NCBI GenBank assembly: GCA_037783415.1
Contig: JAZGTN010000037.1
Coordinates: forward strand, 4,588,001-4,652,000
DNA: 64,000 nt
Source: Leptasterias polaris
Taxonomy: Eukaryota > Echinodermata > Asteroidea > Forcipulatida > Asteriidae
Direction of reading: 5' to 3'
A program made the position numbers and the translations under genes. Under the pieces are notes generated by a model, which saw nothing but the letters and a program-made list of their open reading frames with translations, did no database searches and was not told where the DNA came from. Position 1 is the first letter of the stretch; each line of letters starts with the position of its first letter. Shown here piece after piece: positions 1 to 8,942 of the stretch.

Positions 1-1
1 A

Positions 2-2249
2 AGAAGAGGGTCACGAGGTGGTTTCCGCTCGTCGTCAACAGCTGATTATCGCTACCATAATCGCCATCAGAGGGCGCCATACAACAGGCGTGGCTGGCAA
101 TATCCCAGACGAAACCGTTTCAACCATGATGGCGGACAGTCGTCATCCTACTCCGGTCACAAACCGGAAGAACAGGCAACTCAAAGTTCTGCCAAGCAAG
201 TGAGTAAGTACACAGAATTGCCAATTGCAGGAAGATTGCGACATTTTGTGTCGAATTGGAGTAAAATTACCTCTGATGCATGGGTGCTAGACACCATATC
301 TCACTGTCATATTGAGTTTAAACAAACTCCGCATCAATCTTTTCCTCCGAGAGCAATAAGTTTTTCCGAACTAGAATCACAAATGGTTGACAGAGAAATT
401 CAAACGTTATGCACCAAGGGTGCAATTGTCCAGGTAGATTCTTGCCAAGGGGAGTTTCTGTCTAATATCTTTCTGCGACCTAAAAAGGATGGTTCAATGC
501 GTACAATAATTAACCTGAAACAACTAAACAAATTTGTTATGTACCACCATTTTAAAATGGAAACATTGGGGTATGCTCTGACATTGATCCGAAAAAATTG
601 TTTCTTGGCATCCATTGATCTCGAGGATGCATACTTTACGATACCTATTGCCCATGAACATCAGAAGTATTTGAAGTTCCAATGGCAAAACAAATTATGG
701 CAGTTTACTTGCTTATGTTTTGGCCTAGCAAGTGCTCCACGGATTTTTTACTAAGGTCATGAAATCTGCCACAGCAACTCTACGCAATATGGGTCACATA
801 TCTGTAAATTATATTGATGATTCTTTGCTTATTGGTGATACCAAAGATGAATGTTTAAAGAATTTATGTGACAGATGCAACATTATGAATGAGCTTGGTT
901 TTGTTTTGAACCAGAAGAAGTCGATAATGAACCCCACTCAAAAGATAAAATTCTTGGGATTTATTCTTGATTCAGTAGAAATGACGGTACGCCTACCAGT
1001 TAATAAAATTTCAATAATTGTTGATCAATGCAACGGTTTGATAAACCAATTGAATCCAACTATACTTCATGTTTCTCAAGTTATAGGGAAACTTGTGTCT
1101 TGTTTTCCAGCAGTACCATTGGGACCACTGTTTTACAGGAACCTTGAATTAAGCAAGGACAAAGCCCTTAAAGAAAATGGGGGAAATTTCAATGGTAAAA
1201 TGACTGTAACAAAAGATGCTAGATCAGATTTACAATGGTGGATGTTAAACTTGCCTTTTTCCTACCGACCCATCATTCCGAGAAATGCCGACATTGATTT
1301 ACAAACTGATGCATCCTCGCATGGATGGGGGGCGTTATGCCCTGCCTTGAACATTAGAACAAATGGCCGATGGAAAATGAATGAGAAACATTTCCACATC
1401 AATTACCTTGAATTACTAGCAGTTTTTTATGCTCTTTGTTCCTTCGCCGATCACGTAAAGGGCAAGACAGTGTCTATTTCAATAGATAACACCTCTGCAG
1501 TAACATACATAAACCATTGGGTGGATGCCACTCAATAGAATTAAATGAGTTAGCTCGAAGAATATGGCTGTGGTGCTTGGATTGTGATATGTGGTTAGTT
1601 GCACGTCACATTCCCGGTGTAAATAACACAAGTGCAGACGCTCTGTCACGTTCATTTAATGACAATCTTGAGTGGCAACTAGACCCTCATATATTCAGAG
1701 AAATAATGTCGGTTTTGAACATTACACCAACCATTGACTTATTTGCCTCAAGAATGAACTGCCAACTCAAACCTTTTGTATCATGGCTACCTGATCCCGA
1801 GGCAAAAGCATGTGATGCTTTTTCGTTGCTGTGGACTAACGACTTAATTTATTGTTTTCCACCTTTTTCTCTCATTGACAGAGTTCTACAAAAAATAGAG
1901 CAAGATTCTGCAAAGGGAGTGTTGGTATTCCCCCTCTGGGAAAACCCAGCACTGGTTCCCACGAGTTCTGCGGTTACTGATAAGACCACCGATAATAATC
2001 CCAAAATCCGACAGTTTGTTGCAACTGCCTCATGCACCAGACCAACTACATCCACTGCGAAACCAGCTAGTCATGTGTGCTGGAATGCTATCCGGCAATC
2101 CCTCTCTGCAAGAGGGCTTTCGCAAAGAACAATCGACATTATATCACAGTCATGGAAACCAAGTACACAAAAACAGTATTGTACAGCATATTCAAAGTGG
2201 CTACACTTCTGCTCTGAATGGCACATTCATCCATTTCGTGCATCTATAA
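2..2249 (+). pseudogene. DIRS-like pol: RT, RNase H and Dam-like domain, frame-broken
   Basis: Frame 2 is open from the first bases. It begins with an Arg/Gly/Asn/Gln-rich basic stretch (about 2-200), resembling a Gag tail or Pol linker. The RT follows, with FLRPKKDG near 470, ASIDLEDAY near 610 and the catalytic YIDDSLL near 810. RNase H has DASSHGWGA near 1309 and ADALSR near 1635. The Dam-like region has DLFASRMN near 1740 and a PP..L block near 1860. The reading frame changes three times, each consistent with a one-base indel: an extra T in the T-run at about 743-749, a lost base near 1518, and an extra G near 1938. The last segment (about 1940-2249) matches the usual pol C-terminus and overlaps the recombinase in another frame, as in intact DIRS elements. 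As it stands it cannot encode a full polyprotein. Confidence 0.85.
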
Positions 2250-2500
2250 CTTCAGCACTAGAGTTTCTGACAAAACTAGTTGAGGATGGTGCCCAATATA
2301 GTACTGTGAATACAGCGAGAAGCGCACTATCGTCGCTACTTACTAGTTGTGTTGACTTTGATATGAACAGAACATTTGGTAAGATTTATGCGGGGAGTTC
2401 ACAATTTGAGACCACCACTGCCTCGTTACACAACAACTTGGGATGTCAATCTACTTCTCCAGTACATTAGCAGTCTGGAACCGCTTAAGACGATCAGTCT
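2056..2500 (+). pseudogene. DIRS-like tyrosine recombinase, N-terminal part only
   Basis: After the Dam-like domain the frame that reads CWNAIRQSLSARGLS resembles the N-terminal SAM-like (core-binding) domain of DIRS recombinases. It includes the WKPSTQKQYCTAYSKW helix near 2152 and a STVNTARSALSSLL helix near 2300. A deletion of a few bases with a frame change lies near 2385-2400. After it the reading LPRYTTTWDV (about 2422-2450), a strongly conserved DIRS recombinase block, continues to about 2500. The catalytic C-terminal domain with the R...H-x-x-R...Y residues is absent because the element is cut here. The start is uncertain since the frame overlaps pol. Confidence 0.78.
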
Positions 2501-2502
2501 AT

Positions 2503-3400
2503 AAATCCTCGTTTAAAGATATGGAGTTTGATGACTCAACTTCTAGCAAATTTCTTTTGGATCCTCCTTTGAAAATTTTGTCCGAGGAAGCTAAGAGTTC
2601 TTGTGAGGGTCACTTAACAGTTGATGAGTGTCTTAATATTGTGAAATCCCTGGCTAATGAGAAGACTCCAGGTTGTGATGGTCTTCCAGCTGAATTTTAC
2701 AAGGTCATGTGGAATGATATTAAAGTGCACCTCATTAAGGCTTTTAATTCTTCGTTTGAAATGGGCCAAATGTCAGTCTCACAGAGAAGAGGTGTTATTA
2801 CTCTTCTTCCCAAAAAAGGTAAAAACCCTTTGTCTCTCAGTAACTGGAGACCTATTTCGATTTTAAACACCGATTATAAAATAGCTGCTAAAGCAATTGC
2901 TTACAGGATTAAAAACCATATCTCTTCCTTAGTATCTTCCGATCAAACGGGTTTTATCCAAGGCAGATTTATTGGCGAAAATATTTTTACCATTTTGGAA
3001 ACCATACAATTTGCCGAAGACGAAGAGATTCCCGGCATGCTGTTCTGTGTGGACTTTGAAAAGGCTTTTGATAAGCTCGAATGGCAATTCGTCAATAAAA
3101 CTCTTATGTATTACGGTTTTGGTGAAGATTTAAGAAAGTGGATTAAGGTCTTTTATAAGAATATTGAGAGTACTGTTATCAATAATGGGTATTCTTCTAA
3201 ATTCTTTCCATTGTCTAGAGGAGTGAGGCAAGGCTGTCCTTTATCTCCTTATCTGTTTACTCTCGCTGTTGAACCCCTTGCAACAACAATCAGGGACAAC
3301 ACTGATATCACTGGTATAAATATTGACGGTCTTATTCTTAAAATTTTACAGTTTGCCGATGACACCACTATTTTTTTAGATGGGTCTGACAAATCATTAC
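2503..3400 (+). pseudogene. L1/Tx1-like LINE reverse transcriptase fragment
   Basis: About 300 codons are open without a stop. Motifs in order are KTPGCDGLPAEFYK (about 2660), SNWRPISILN (about 2838), DQTGFIQGRFIGENI (about 2941), CVDFEKAFDKLEW (about 3046), RGVRQGCPLSPYLF (about 3223) and QFADDTTIFLDGS (about 3350). This covers fingers and palm through the catalytic FADD box. The GFIQGR and RQGCPLSPYLF spellings fit the L1/Tx1 branch better than CR1/L2. Endonuclease, thumb, C-terminus and 3' tail are all missing. It is joined on the left to the DIRS recombinase and on the right to an antisense Gypsy fragment, so both ends are breakpoints. The intact frame suggests the fragment is not very old. 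Confidence 0.83.
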
Positions 3401-3816
3401 AGAATACCTTCACCATTGGGCATTATGTGCGAAAGCACTGCACCGATGCCAGTTGGGCTCGCGTCTGTTGCTATGGTAACTGGTAATTCAGGATCAAAAT
3501 GTACCAGGAATCCGGAGTCTTGCAGCAACTTCTTCGCTTGGCGAAATGCCTTATCTGCTTCACTTGACCATTGGAATGATCTATGACTCCTTTCAAGTAG
3601 CGCCGTATAAGAGGTGTTATCGCTACGCAAGGTTAGGTATAAAACGCCTATAGCATACCCAAGAAGTGAGGTAACATTCCTAGGTATGGGCATGTCAAGA
3701 ATCTGATCAACTTTACTGGTAGCCTTATGTACCCCTTCTTTGTAAATGACATGTCCCAGATATTCCACAGAAGTACGCATGAACTCACATTTGCTATTTT
3801 TGAGCTTCAAACCATA

Positions 3817-3839
3817 CTCTAGGCCATGGGCGTCAATCC
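3817..3839. repeat. Left TSD (3817-3824) and left TIR (3825-3839) of the hAT-like element
   Basis: CTCTAGGC is followed directly by CATGGGCGTCAATCC. The same eight bases recur immediately outside the right TIR. The left terminus has A in place of the right end's G at the third position. Confidence 0.92.
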
Positions 3840-3840
3840 T

Positions 3841-3981
3841 GGGGGGGGGGGGGGGGGGGACGGGGTACACAAAAAGTGGGGGGGGGTACACAAAAAGTGG
3901 GGGGGTACACGTCCCCCCCCCACTTTTTGAAGGGCGGGGGACACTATATCAAATGTCCCCCCCCCCCCCCCCCCCCCCCCC
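3841..3981. repeat. G-run/C-run palindromic subterminal tract
   Basis: A run of 19 G (3841-3859) is followed by two tandem copies of a TACACAAAAAGTG-plus-G-run unit. An inverted copy (C-run then CACTTTTTG, about 3913-3929) comes next, then a run of 25 C (3957-3981). The tract can fold into a hairpin and has four or more G-runs on each strand, so it is a G-quadruplex candidate. Run lengths may be unreliable in sequencing. Confidence 0.8.
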
Positions 3982-5647
3982 AGGTTTTTTTAAACTCATG
4001 TATCTGATATACTTTGACCAACTTAACATTTTGTTACGAAACTGAACTAAAAACAGAACACATCAAGACAATTTTACCGATATCTCCGTGATTTGAGTCT
4101 CATGATTTTGTGTACAGTACCCAGCGAAACGGCGCGCACGTGTGTACACGACGCCGGTGCACGTTGAGCGCAGTCTACCAGTTGGCACAATCAGCAGATT
4201 GCGCGCAGTATGCCGAATCAGCAGATTCAGCTGCCAAACTTACAGAGTTTGTCAAATTCGTTGTGCAAATCTGTTGATTGCGCTCGACAGATGAACGCGA
4301 GTGGACTCAACAGAAGTCGCAAGCGGACGATTTGGGGCATCCTTAGTTTTAGCCGAAAGTTTATCTTTTTTTGAAACATATCTGACACAATCATACCTCC
4401 ATATTATTATTAATCACAAACATCTCCTGCGTACCACATGTGAGTTTAATGTATACTGAAGAGGTCTTTGATGGATTTCGGAGCAGTTTTTTTTCACTCG
4501 CTGTTATTTTTTGGTTGCAATGAGTTGAATCGGGCAAGTAGGGTATTTTTTCACACTCGCCAAACGCAACCAAAAAAACAACTTTCCGACCTATCGACCC
4601 TATTTTAAAATGGCATGTAACCGGAAACTGAACATTTATGTTTTTATTTTTTGCCTAATAGGCCTATGTACATGTTTGTCAATGCTTTACGCACTACAAT
4701 GTGTATTACATGCAACAGCGACGACGCTTACTTTCCGGCTTAACTTTCACAGTTATCATTGACATCAAAATTTTCCAAAGTTTCAAGTCTAAACGTTATG
4801 GTTTCCTGTTACTCTGGGGGATGGAGATCCCCCAAAAGGATCCCCCCAAAAATAAGAACATAAAGAAGGGGAAGGAAAGAGAGACAGGGTATGGAGAAAA
4901 TTCGCAAAAGTGTGTCTTTAGGGTTTTTTCCGGCGGCATATTCCCATCCGCATTTTTGTTTTTCTTTCTCCCAAAATTACTCTTATAATTATTATGATAT
5001 CTCAATTGTAATTGTTTAACATTTAATTTTCAAAAATTACATTTCATAAACATAAAACCATTGTGCCAGTTTGTTCGTCGTTCCGGCATTCACGTGTTGT
5101 TTCCCCTTTCCAAGGGATTGCAGGAGAAATGTAAAGATAATACTGCACCTGATTTTGAAAAACGCCGGATGAATTTTACCCACGATGTTTTTAATGAATA
5201 TGCATGAAACCTAACATGCACCGACAAGATCCAATAGCATGTCATCACGTGTTGCTTCCTTTCCAAAATTTTAAAAACGACTGCTATAAAATTATGTGCA
5301 AGTATTGAAAAGGCATGCAATCCTACCCTTTCCAAATTACACGTCAAACTCATGCCAAAGTTAAACTTTGCATTGCATTTTGAAACAGCAATCTGATATA
5401 GATTATTAATTATTATGTGACGCCACTTTCGCAAAACAAAGGATTATTGATAGGATCTGGGTTTGCCGTCTTATTCTATTCAGGAATACGTCAATATGCA
5501 TACTTGGTCTAGGGGTAAAATTGTATTGGAGCCCGTTGATGTTACATACATTGTTCCAGATAGATCGATATTTAGATCAAAAGTGCTTAAAAAGTGTGCC
5601 CTTTTCGCTCCTTTTTTGGGGGGGGGGGGCGTATGGAAGTTTGATTT

Positions 5648-5756
5648 TTCACCCTCCAAAACCGAAGCTTCCGGAGGCTTCGCGGCCCCTGGACCTCCAA
5701 CGGAGCTTCGCCCTTGGACCCCACCAGGGGCCGTACGCCGGCCCCTGGACCCCTAC
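5648..5756. repeat. Internal GC-rich block, first copy
   Basis: It is rich in short inverted repeats, including GAAGCTTCCGGAGGCTTC and repeated CCCCTGGACC / CACCAGGGGCC motifs. It resembles the block at 6145-6241 in the same orientation. A 12-G run (5618-5629) lies just before it, mirroring the G/C runs at the element ends. It may be a nested transposon end or a duplicated subterminal region. Confidence 0.65.
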
Positions 5757-6144
5757 CCATTTACATTAATTGTTTTTCTGTCCCCCCTAAGACCTAATCC
5801 TGGGCACGCAGTTGCTGTCAATAATGCAAATCTGACAAGTATGCTGGGAGTTTGTCATTGTACAACTTTAAAAAAAAAATGTTTTAAGATTCATCGGTAA
5901 CAAAGAAGAGACGTTGAAGAATTCAAAATTCACAGGGACCCCAGTAAACATGAATATTGTCCATCGGCAAACAGGGGAGGGAAGGGATGGGATGGAGATT
6001 GTCGAAGATTAAAAGTTTGTGTGTGATTCAATGATTAATATATCGTGTATGTTGGGCATTTATTAGTGTTTCTCTTTCTTTCTCTGAACCAAGTCTAAAT
6101 ATTAATAGCAAGGAGAGTTTGTCTAGGCCATTCAGACAATAAAA

Positions 6145-6241
6145 CCCTCCAGCTTCAGGGGGCTCCGCCCACTGAACCCCAGCCAAGGGCTTCGCCCCTG
6201 GACCCCACCAGGGGCCCCTTCAGCGGGCCCCTGGACCCCAC
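6145..6241. repeat. Subterminal GC-rich block, second copy
   Basis: It shares the GCTTCGCCCCTGGACCCCAC and GGGCCCCTGGACCCC pattern with 5648-5756 in direct orientation, and sits next to the right TIR. It has strong self-complementarity and no coding potential. Confidence 0.65.
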
Positions 6242-6272
6242 GCCGTAAATGGTCCCCCCCACATTTCGAGAC

Positions 6273-6295
6273 GGATTGACGCCCCTGCTCTAGGC
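6273..6295. repeat. Right TIR (6273-6287) and right TSD (6288-6295) of the hAT-like element
   Basis: GGATTGACGCCCCTG is the inverted partner of the left terminus and is followed by CTCTAGGC. Read outward-in from this side the end is CAGGGGCG, a typical hAT terminus. Confidence 0.92.
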
Positions 6296-6581
6296 GAGTA
6301 AGTTTTCTTTCTAAATTCTCTAAATGTTCTTGCTCTGAGTGTCCAGTCACCAGTATGTCGTCCAAGTATACTTGTACACCCGCCAATCCCTGTAACACTT
6401 GCTCTATTGTGTTTTGCATTATGGCCGGTGCAGAAGAAGTTATACCAAAAACCAAACGATTCTGCTGAAATAGGCCTTTGTGAGACGAAATGGTCAGGTA
6501 CTGTTTGGATTCCTCATCCAATTCCATCTGGTTGTAGGCATGAGCAAGATCTAGTTTAGAAAATGTCACCCCTCTCAACAA

Positions 6582-7814
6582 ATTTGCAAATAATTATGTC
6601 CTCAACATTTATTCGGGGTGCCCTTTAAAGCAACCGTAGTGATAAGTGTAGTAGCACATTGTGTTGAAAATGCAAACAACCAATAACCCGTTCGGCGTCA
6701 GATTATCAAGTGAATGATTGAACACTGCTACTCAATGTCAATGGCGTTTTCCCCAGATAAGATTTTTAAGATGATTTTTGACCACTCAATTGCTTATCCG
6801 AAATTAATTCCTCCCGAACTTCAATGTTAAAACAGTGTGCCTGTTTAATTGGGACTGGGGGAACGTTGTTCCCGTTTTGCTGAAGTTAAAAGTATCAAAA
6901 AACATCTACGGTCAATAACTGACAACCACAGAGCTGCACCAACCGACGTAAATATACAGTGCGTCCGTGACTCAACAAATAGACGGTGATCGAAGCGTGT
7001 CTCCTATTCCGCCTCTGCATGTGTTCCACTCATGTAAATCGAGGCAAGTCAGGGGAGACTTCGCTGCTAAAAAACCACATAAATTGCGTTCATTGATTGC
7101 TGGACTCTCTCCAAAAGAGGTTGCTGCCTTCCGACGTTTTCTTTGAAAGTGTACCGAAGTCACTGTGCTATTTCCATCTTTTTTCGAAGATCGCCGAAGT
7201 GTGACGTTATGATTATGTTTGTAAATTCATTTTCACTGATTGTTCTCAACGACGTCAAAATACCTAATTAAGGGTGAAATTTAAAAACCGAAAGTCTCGT
7301 TTAGGCCCTATACTAGCATCTATTTCGAATTTTAGTATTGATTGGTCATGCTCGTTTTGTTAACGTAGTCGACGATAACAAAACAAAAATTACTTGAGAA
7401 GAGATATAACTATATCAAACAATTATCTGGATAAAGATTCATTTACTTGCACACAGTCTCTCTGTGTGCACCACACTAAATAGGCCAAAATTCATGCGCC
7501 AAGCTGATTATCATAATTTGTAACTCCACAAAATCTTTTGTATTATAACGTTTTGTATTTCATGCAATCAATAGATTATGTAGTTATAGAAATCTATCAC
7601 AACCTGGGGGTTCTGTGCTTCAACTTTTGAGGAGACTTGATAAATTTGAGTTTTAAAGTTGGCCCTATTTGACCGGGGAAGTGGAGAAGTGTTTCACGAA
7701 AACTGGCAGCAAGTCGGTTTTGGGAAAAAACACATTTTCGTGTTTTTTTCTTCTGGGGTAGTTAGCAAAAATTTCAAACGGCTGACCTGCCAAAAAATGA
7801 AAAGAATTCTGAAG
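6582..7814. other. Unassigned spacer, no gene recognised
   Basis: The region is AT-rich and has no open frame over about 65 codons with recognisable motifs. The one notable structure is a 9-bp-stem hairpin at 7448-7470 (TGCACACAG, 5-nt loop TCTCT, CTGTGTGCA). It lies between the truncated Gypsy fragment and the second DIRS fragment and may be decayed transposon non-coding sequence. Confidence 0.6.
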
Positions 7815-8500
7815 TTCAGAATTTCTTTCTAACCTATTTCTCCGTCCAAAGAAAGACGGTACTTATCGCCCCATAATCAACCTGCGTAGGCTTAATACCT
7901 TTGTTTTGTACTCGCATTTTAAGATGGAGACAGAATACATTACGCTTTGCAGTTGGTCACCCCAAACTGCTTTATGGCGTCCATTGACTTGCAAGACGCA
8001 TATTACGCAATACCAATTGCGCAAGAACACCGAAAATATTTGCGGTTTCTATGGCAAAATAAAGTGTACGAGTACACATGCCTGCCATTTGGGCTTTCTT
8101 GTGCCCCACGTGTCTTTACAAAGGTAATGAAGCCTTTAGTAGCTTCACTCAGACGCATGGGCCATGTGTCATGTGACTATATTGATGACTCACTACTAAT
8201 AGGTAGTACAAATGATGAATGCATGAATAACATCATAGCACGAACAAAACTTACTAATGATTTGGGATTTACTGTTAATAAGCAGAAATCTGTGCTGGAA
8301 CCCTCTCACGAAATTGATTTCTTGGGTTTTCATTTAGATTCAGTTCAAATGACTGTGTCAATCCCTCCATCTAAAGCTGGCAATATTGTTATGGCTATCA
8401 GTAAGCTAATTAACACAAGTTCTCCCAAAATACGGGACGTAGCTCGAATAACAGGCCTTTTAGTCTCCTGTGAATTGGCAGTCCCATATGGGACCATTTT
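7815..8500 (+). pseudogene. Second DIRS-like reverse transcriptase fragment
   Basis: From 7819 one frame reads EFLSNLFLRPKKDG and RPIINLRRLNTFVLY. After a frame change near 7930-7945 the reading continues with ASIDLQDAYYAIPIAQEHRK (about 7977), the palm block FTKVMKPL (about 8113) and the catalytic YIDDSLLIGS (about 8180). It continues to about 8499. The protein is clearly related to, but distinct from, the RT at 470-1100, so the two are different DIRS-like families or old copies. The Gag, RNase H, Dam-like and recombinase regions are missing. The right end coincides with the start of the CR1/L2-like element, which may have inserted here. Confidence 0.84.
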
Positions 8501-8942
8501 CAGACGAACTTATAGAGGGCGCTGTTGACCAGCTGCCACACCTTTTAAAATGGCTCTGTGAATTTTGTTCAAAATCCATTTTTATCTCTTCTGTTTTAAG
8601 CCATCCAATGTTAATCTTTTTACCAGTTGGTATCTGTTTTGATGTTATTCCTTTGGAGCGTGTATTTTTTTGGATTTTGATGTGCTACCGTGGATTTCAA
8701 TCATTTTATGGATTTATGATGACACTCCATTGCTGCAGCCTCCATCGTGGATATTGACTGAGGTGCTATCATAAGCAGTACCGTTTTGAGATTTTCTCTC
8801 TTTGACCGTGCATTTGTGCATTTGTTTGGGTATGTGTCTTTACTTTGATCTCGATACCATGTATGATTGATTGTTGGAGTGCTGTTTGTGAATTAACCAC
8901 CTCGATCCTGCTGATATAAATTGAACTGCACCACAATTCAAG
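8500..8942 (+). promoter_or_regulatory. Putative 5' UTR / internal promoter region of the LINE
   Basis: About 440 bases separate the end of DIRS homology from the LINE start codon. No coding similarity is seen. LINEs of this type carry an internal promoter in the 5' UTR, but no specific element is recognisable here, so the promoter role is inferred from position only. The start codon context is strong: A at -3 and G at +4. Confidence 0.45.

Larger units (their letters stand above)
1..2500 (+). mobile_element. DIRS-like tyrosine-recombinase retrotransposon remnant, both ends missing
   Basis: The domain order is that of DIRS1-group elements: basic Gag/Pol linker, reverse transcriptase, RNase H, a Dam-like methyltransferase domain, then a tyrosine recombinase in an overlapping frame. 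There is no aspartic protease or DDE integrase, which argues against a Ty3/Gypsy element. The left end lies outside the window. The right end stops inside the recombinase at about 2500, where an L1/Tx1-like fragment begins. No split direct repeats or internal complementary region is visible. At least three single-base frame breaks and one deletion make it dead. Confidence 0.88.
3825..6287. mobile_element. hAT-type non-autonomous DNA transposon, 2463 bp, complete with TIRs and TSD
   Basis: The ends are CATGGGCGTCAATCC (3825-3839) and, as reverse complement at 6273-6287, CAGGGGCGTCAATCC: 15 bp with one mismatch. Both sides are flanked by the perfect 8-bp duplication CTCTAGGC (3817-3824 and 6288-6295). 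An 8-bp TSD and CAGGGG-type termini are the hallmarks of the hAT superfamily. The host is the Gypsy RT reading frame, which confirms both edges independently. No hAT transposase (RW motif, BED finger, dimerisation domain) is readable in any frame, so it is non-autonomous. The interior holds long G and C runs (3841-3981, 5618-5629), two related GC-rich blocks (5648-5756, 6145-6241) and otherwise AT-rich unassigned DNA. Confidence 0.9.
3402..6581 (-). pseudogene. Ty3/Gypsy-like RT/RNase H fragment, interrupted by a hAT-like insertion
   Basis: Read on the minus strand, 6581 to 6296 encodes RT palm sequence: FSKLDLAHAYNQMELDEES, then the catalytic YLDDILVTG box near 6345. The same reading resumes after the inserted element at 3816 and runs to about 3402, with KLKNSKCEF and YLGHVIYKEG. 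It ends with the RNase H start, TIATDASPTGIGAVLSH, near 3440. The codons on the two sides join in register once the insertion and one copy of its 8-bp duplication are set aside. The stretch about 3560-3680 fits the family poorly and probably hides small indels. LTRs, protease, integrase and Gag are absent. It is a truncated dead copy. Confidence 0.85.

Noticed and set aside
3397..3891. One 164-codon minus-strand protein starting in the G-run tract
   Set aside because: The first residues (proline-rich) come from the G/C runs of the inserted hAT-like element; only the part from about 3816 down is Gypsy coding sequence.
4701..5005. Opposed 95- and 69-codon frames inside the hAT-like element as transposase remnants
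   Set aside because: Low-complexity, with no hAT transposase motifs; they overlap on opposite strands of a lysine/phenylalanine-coding AT-rich stretch.
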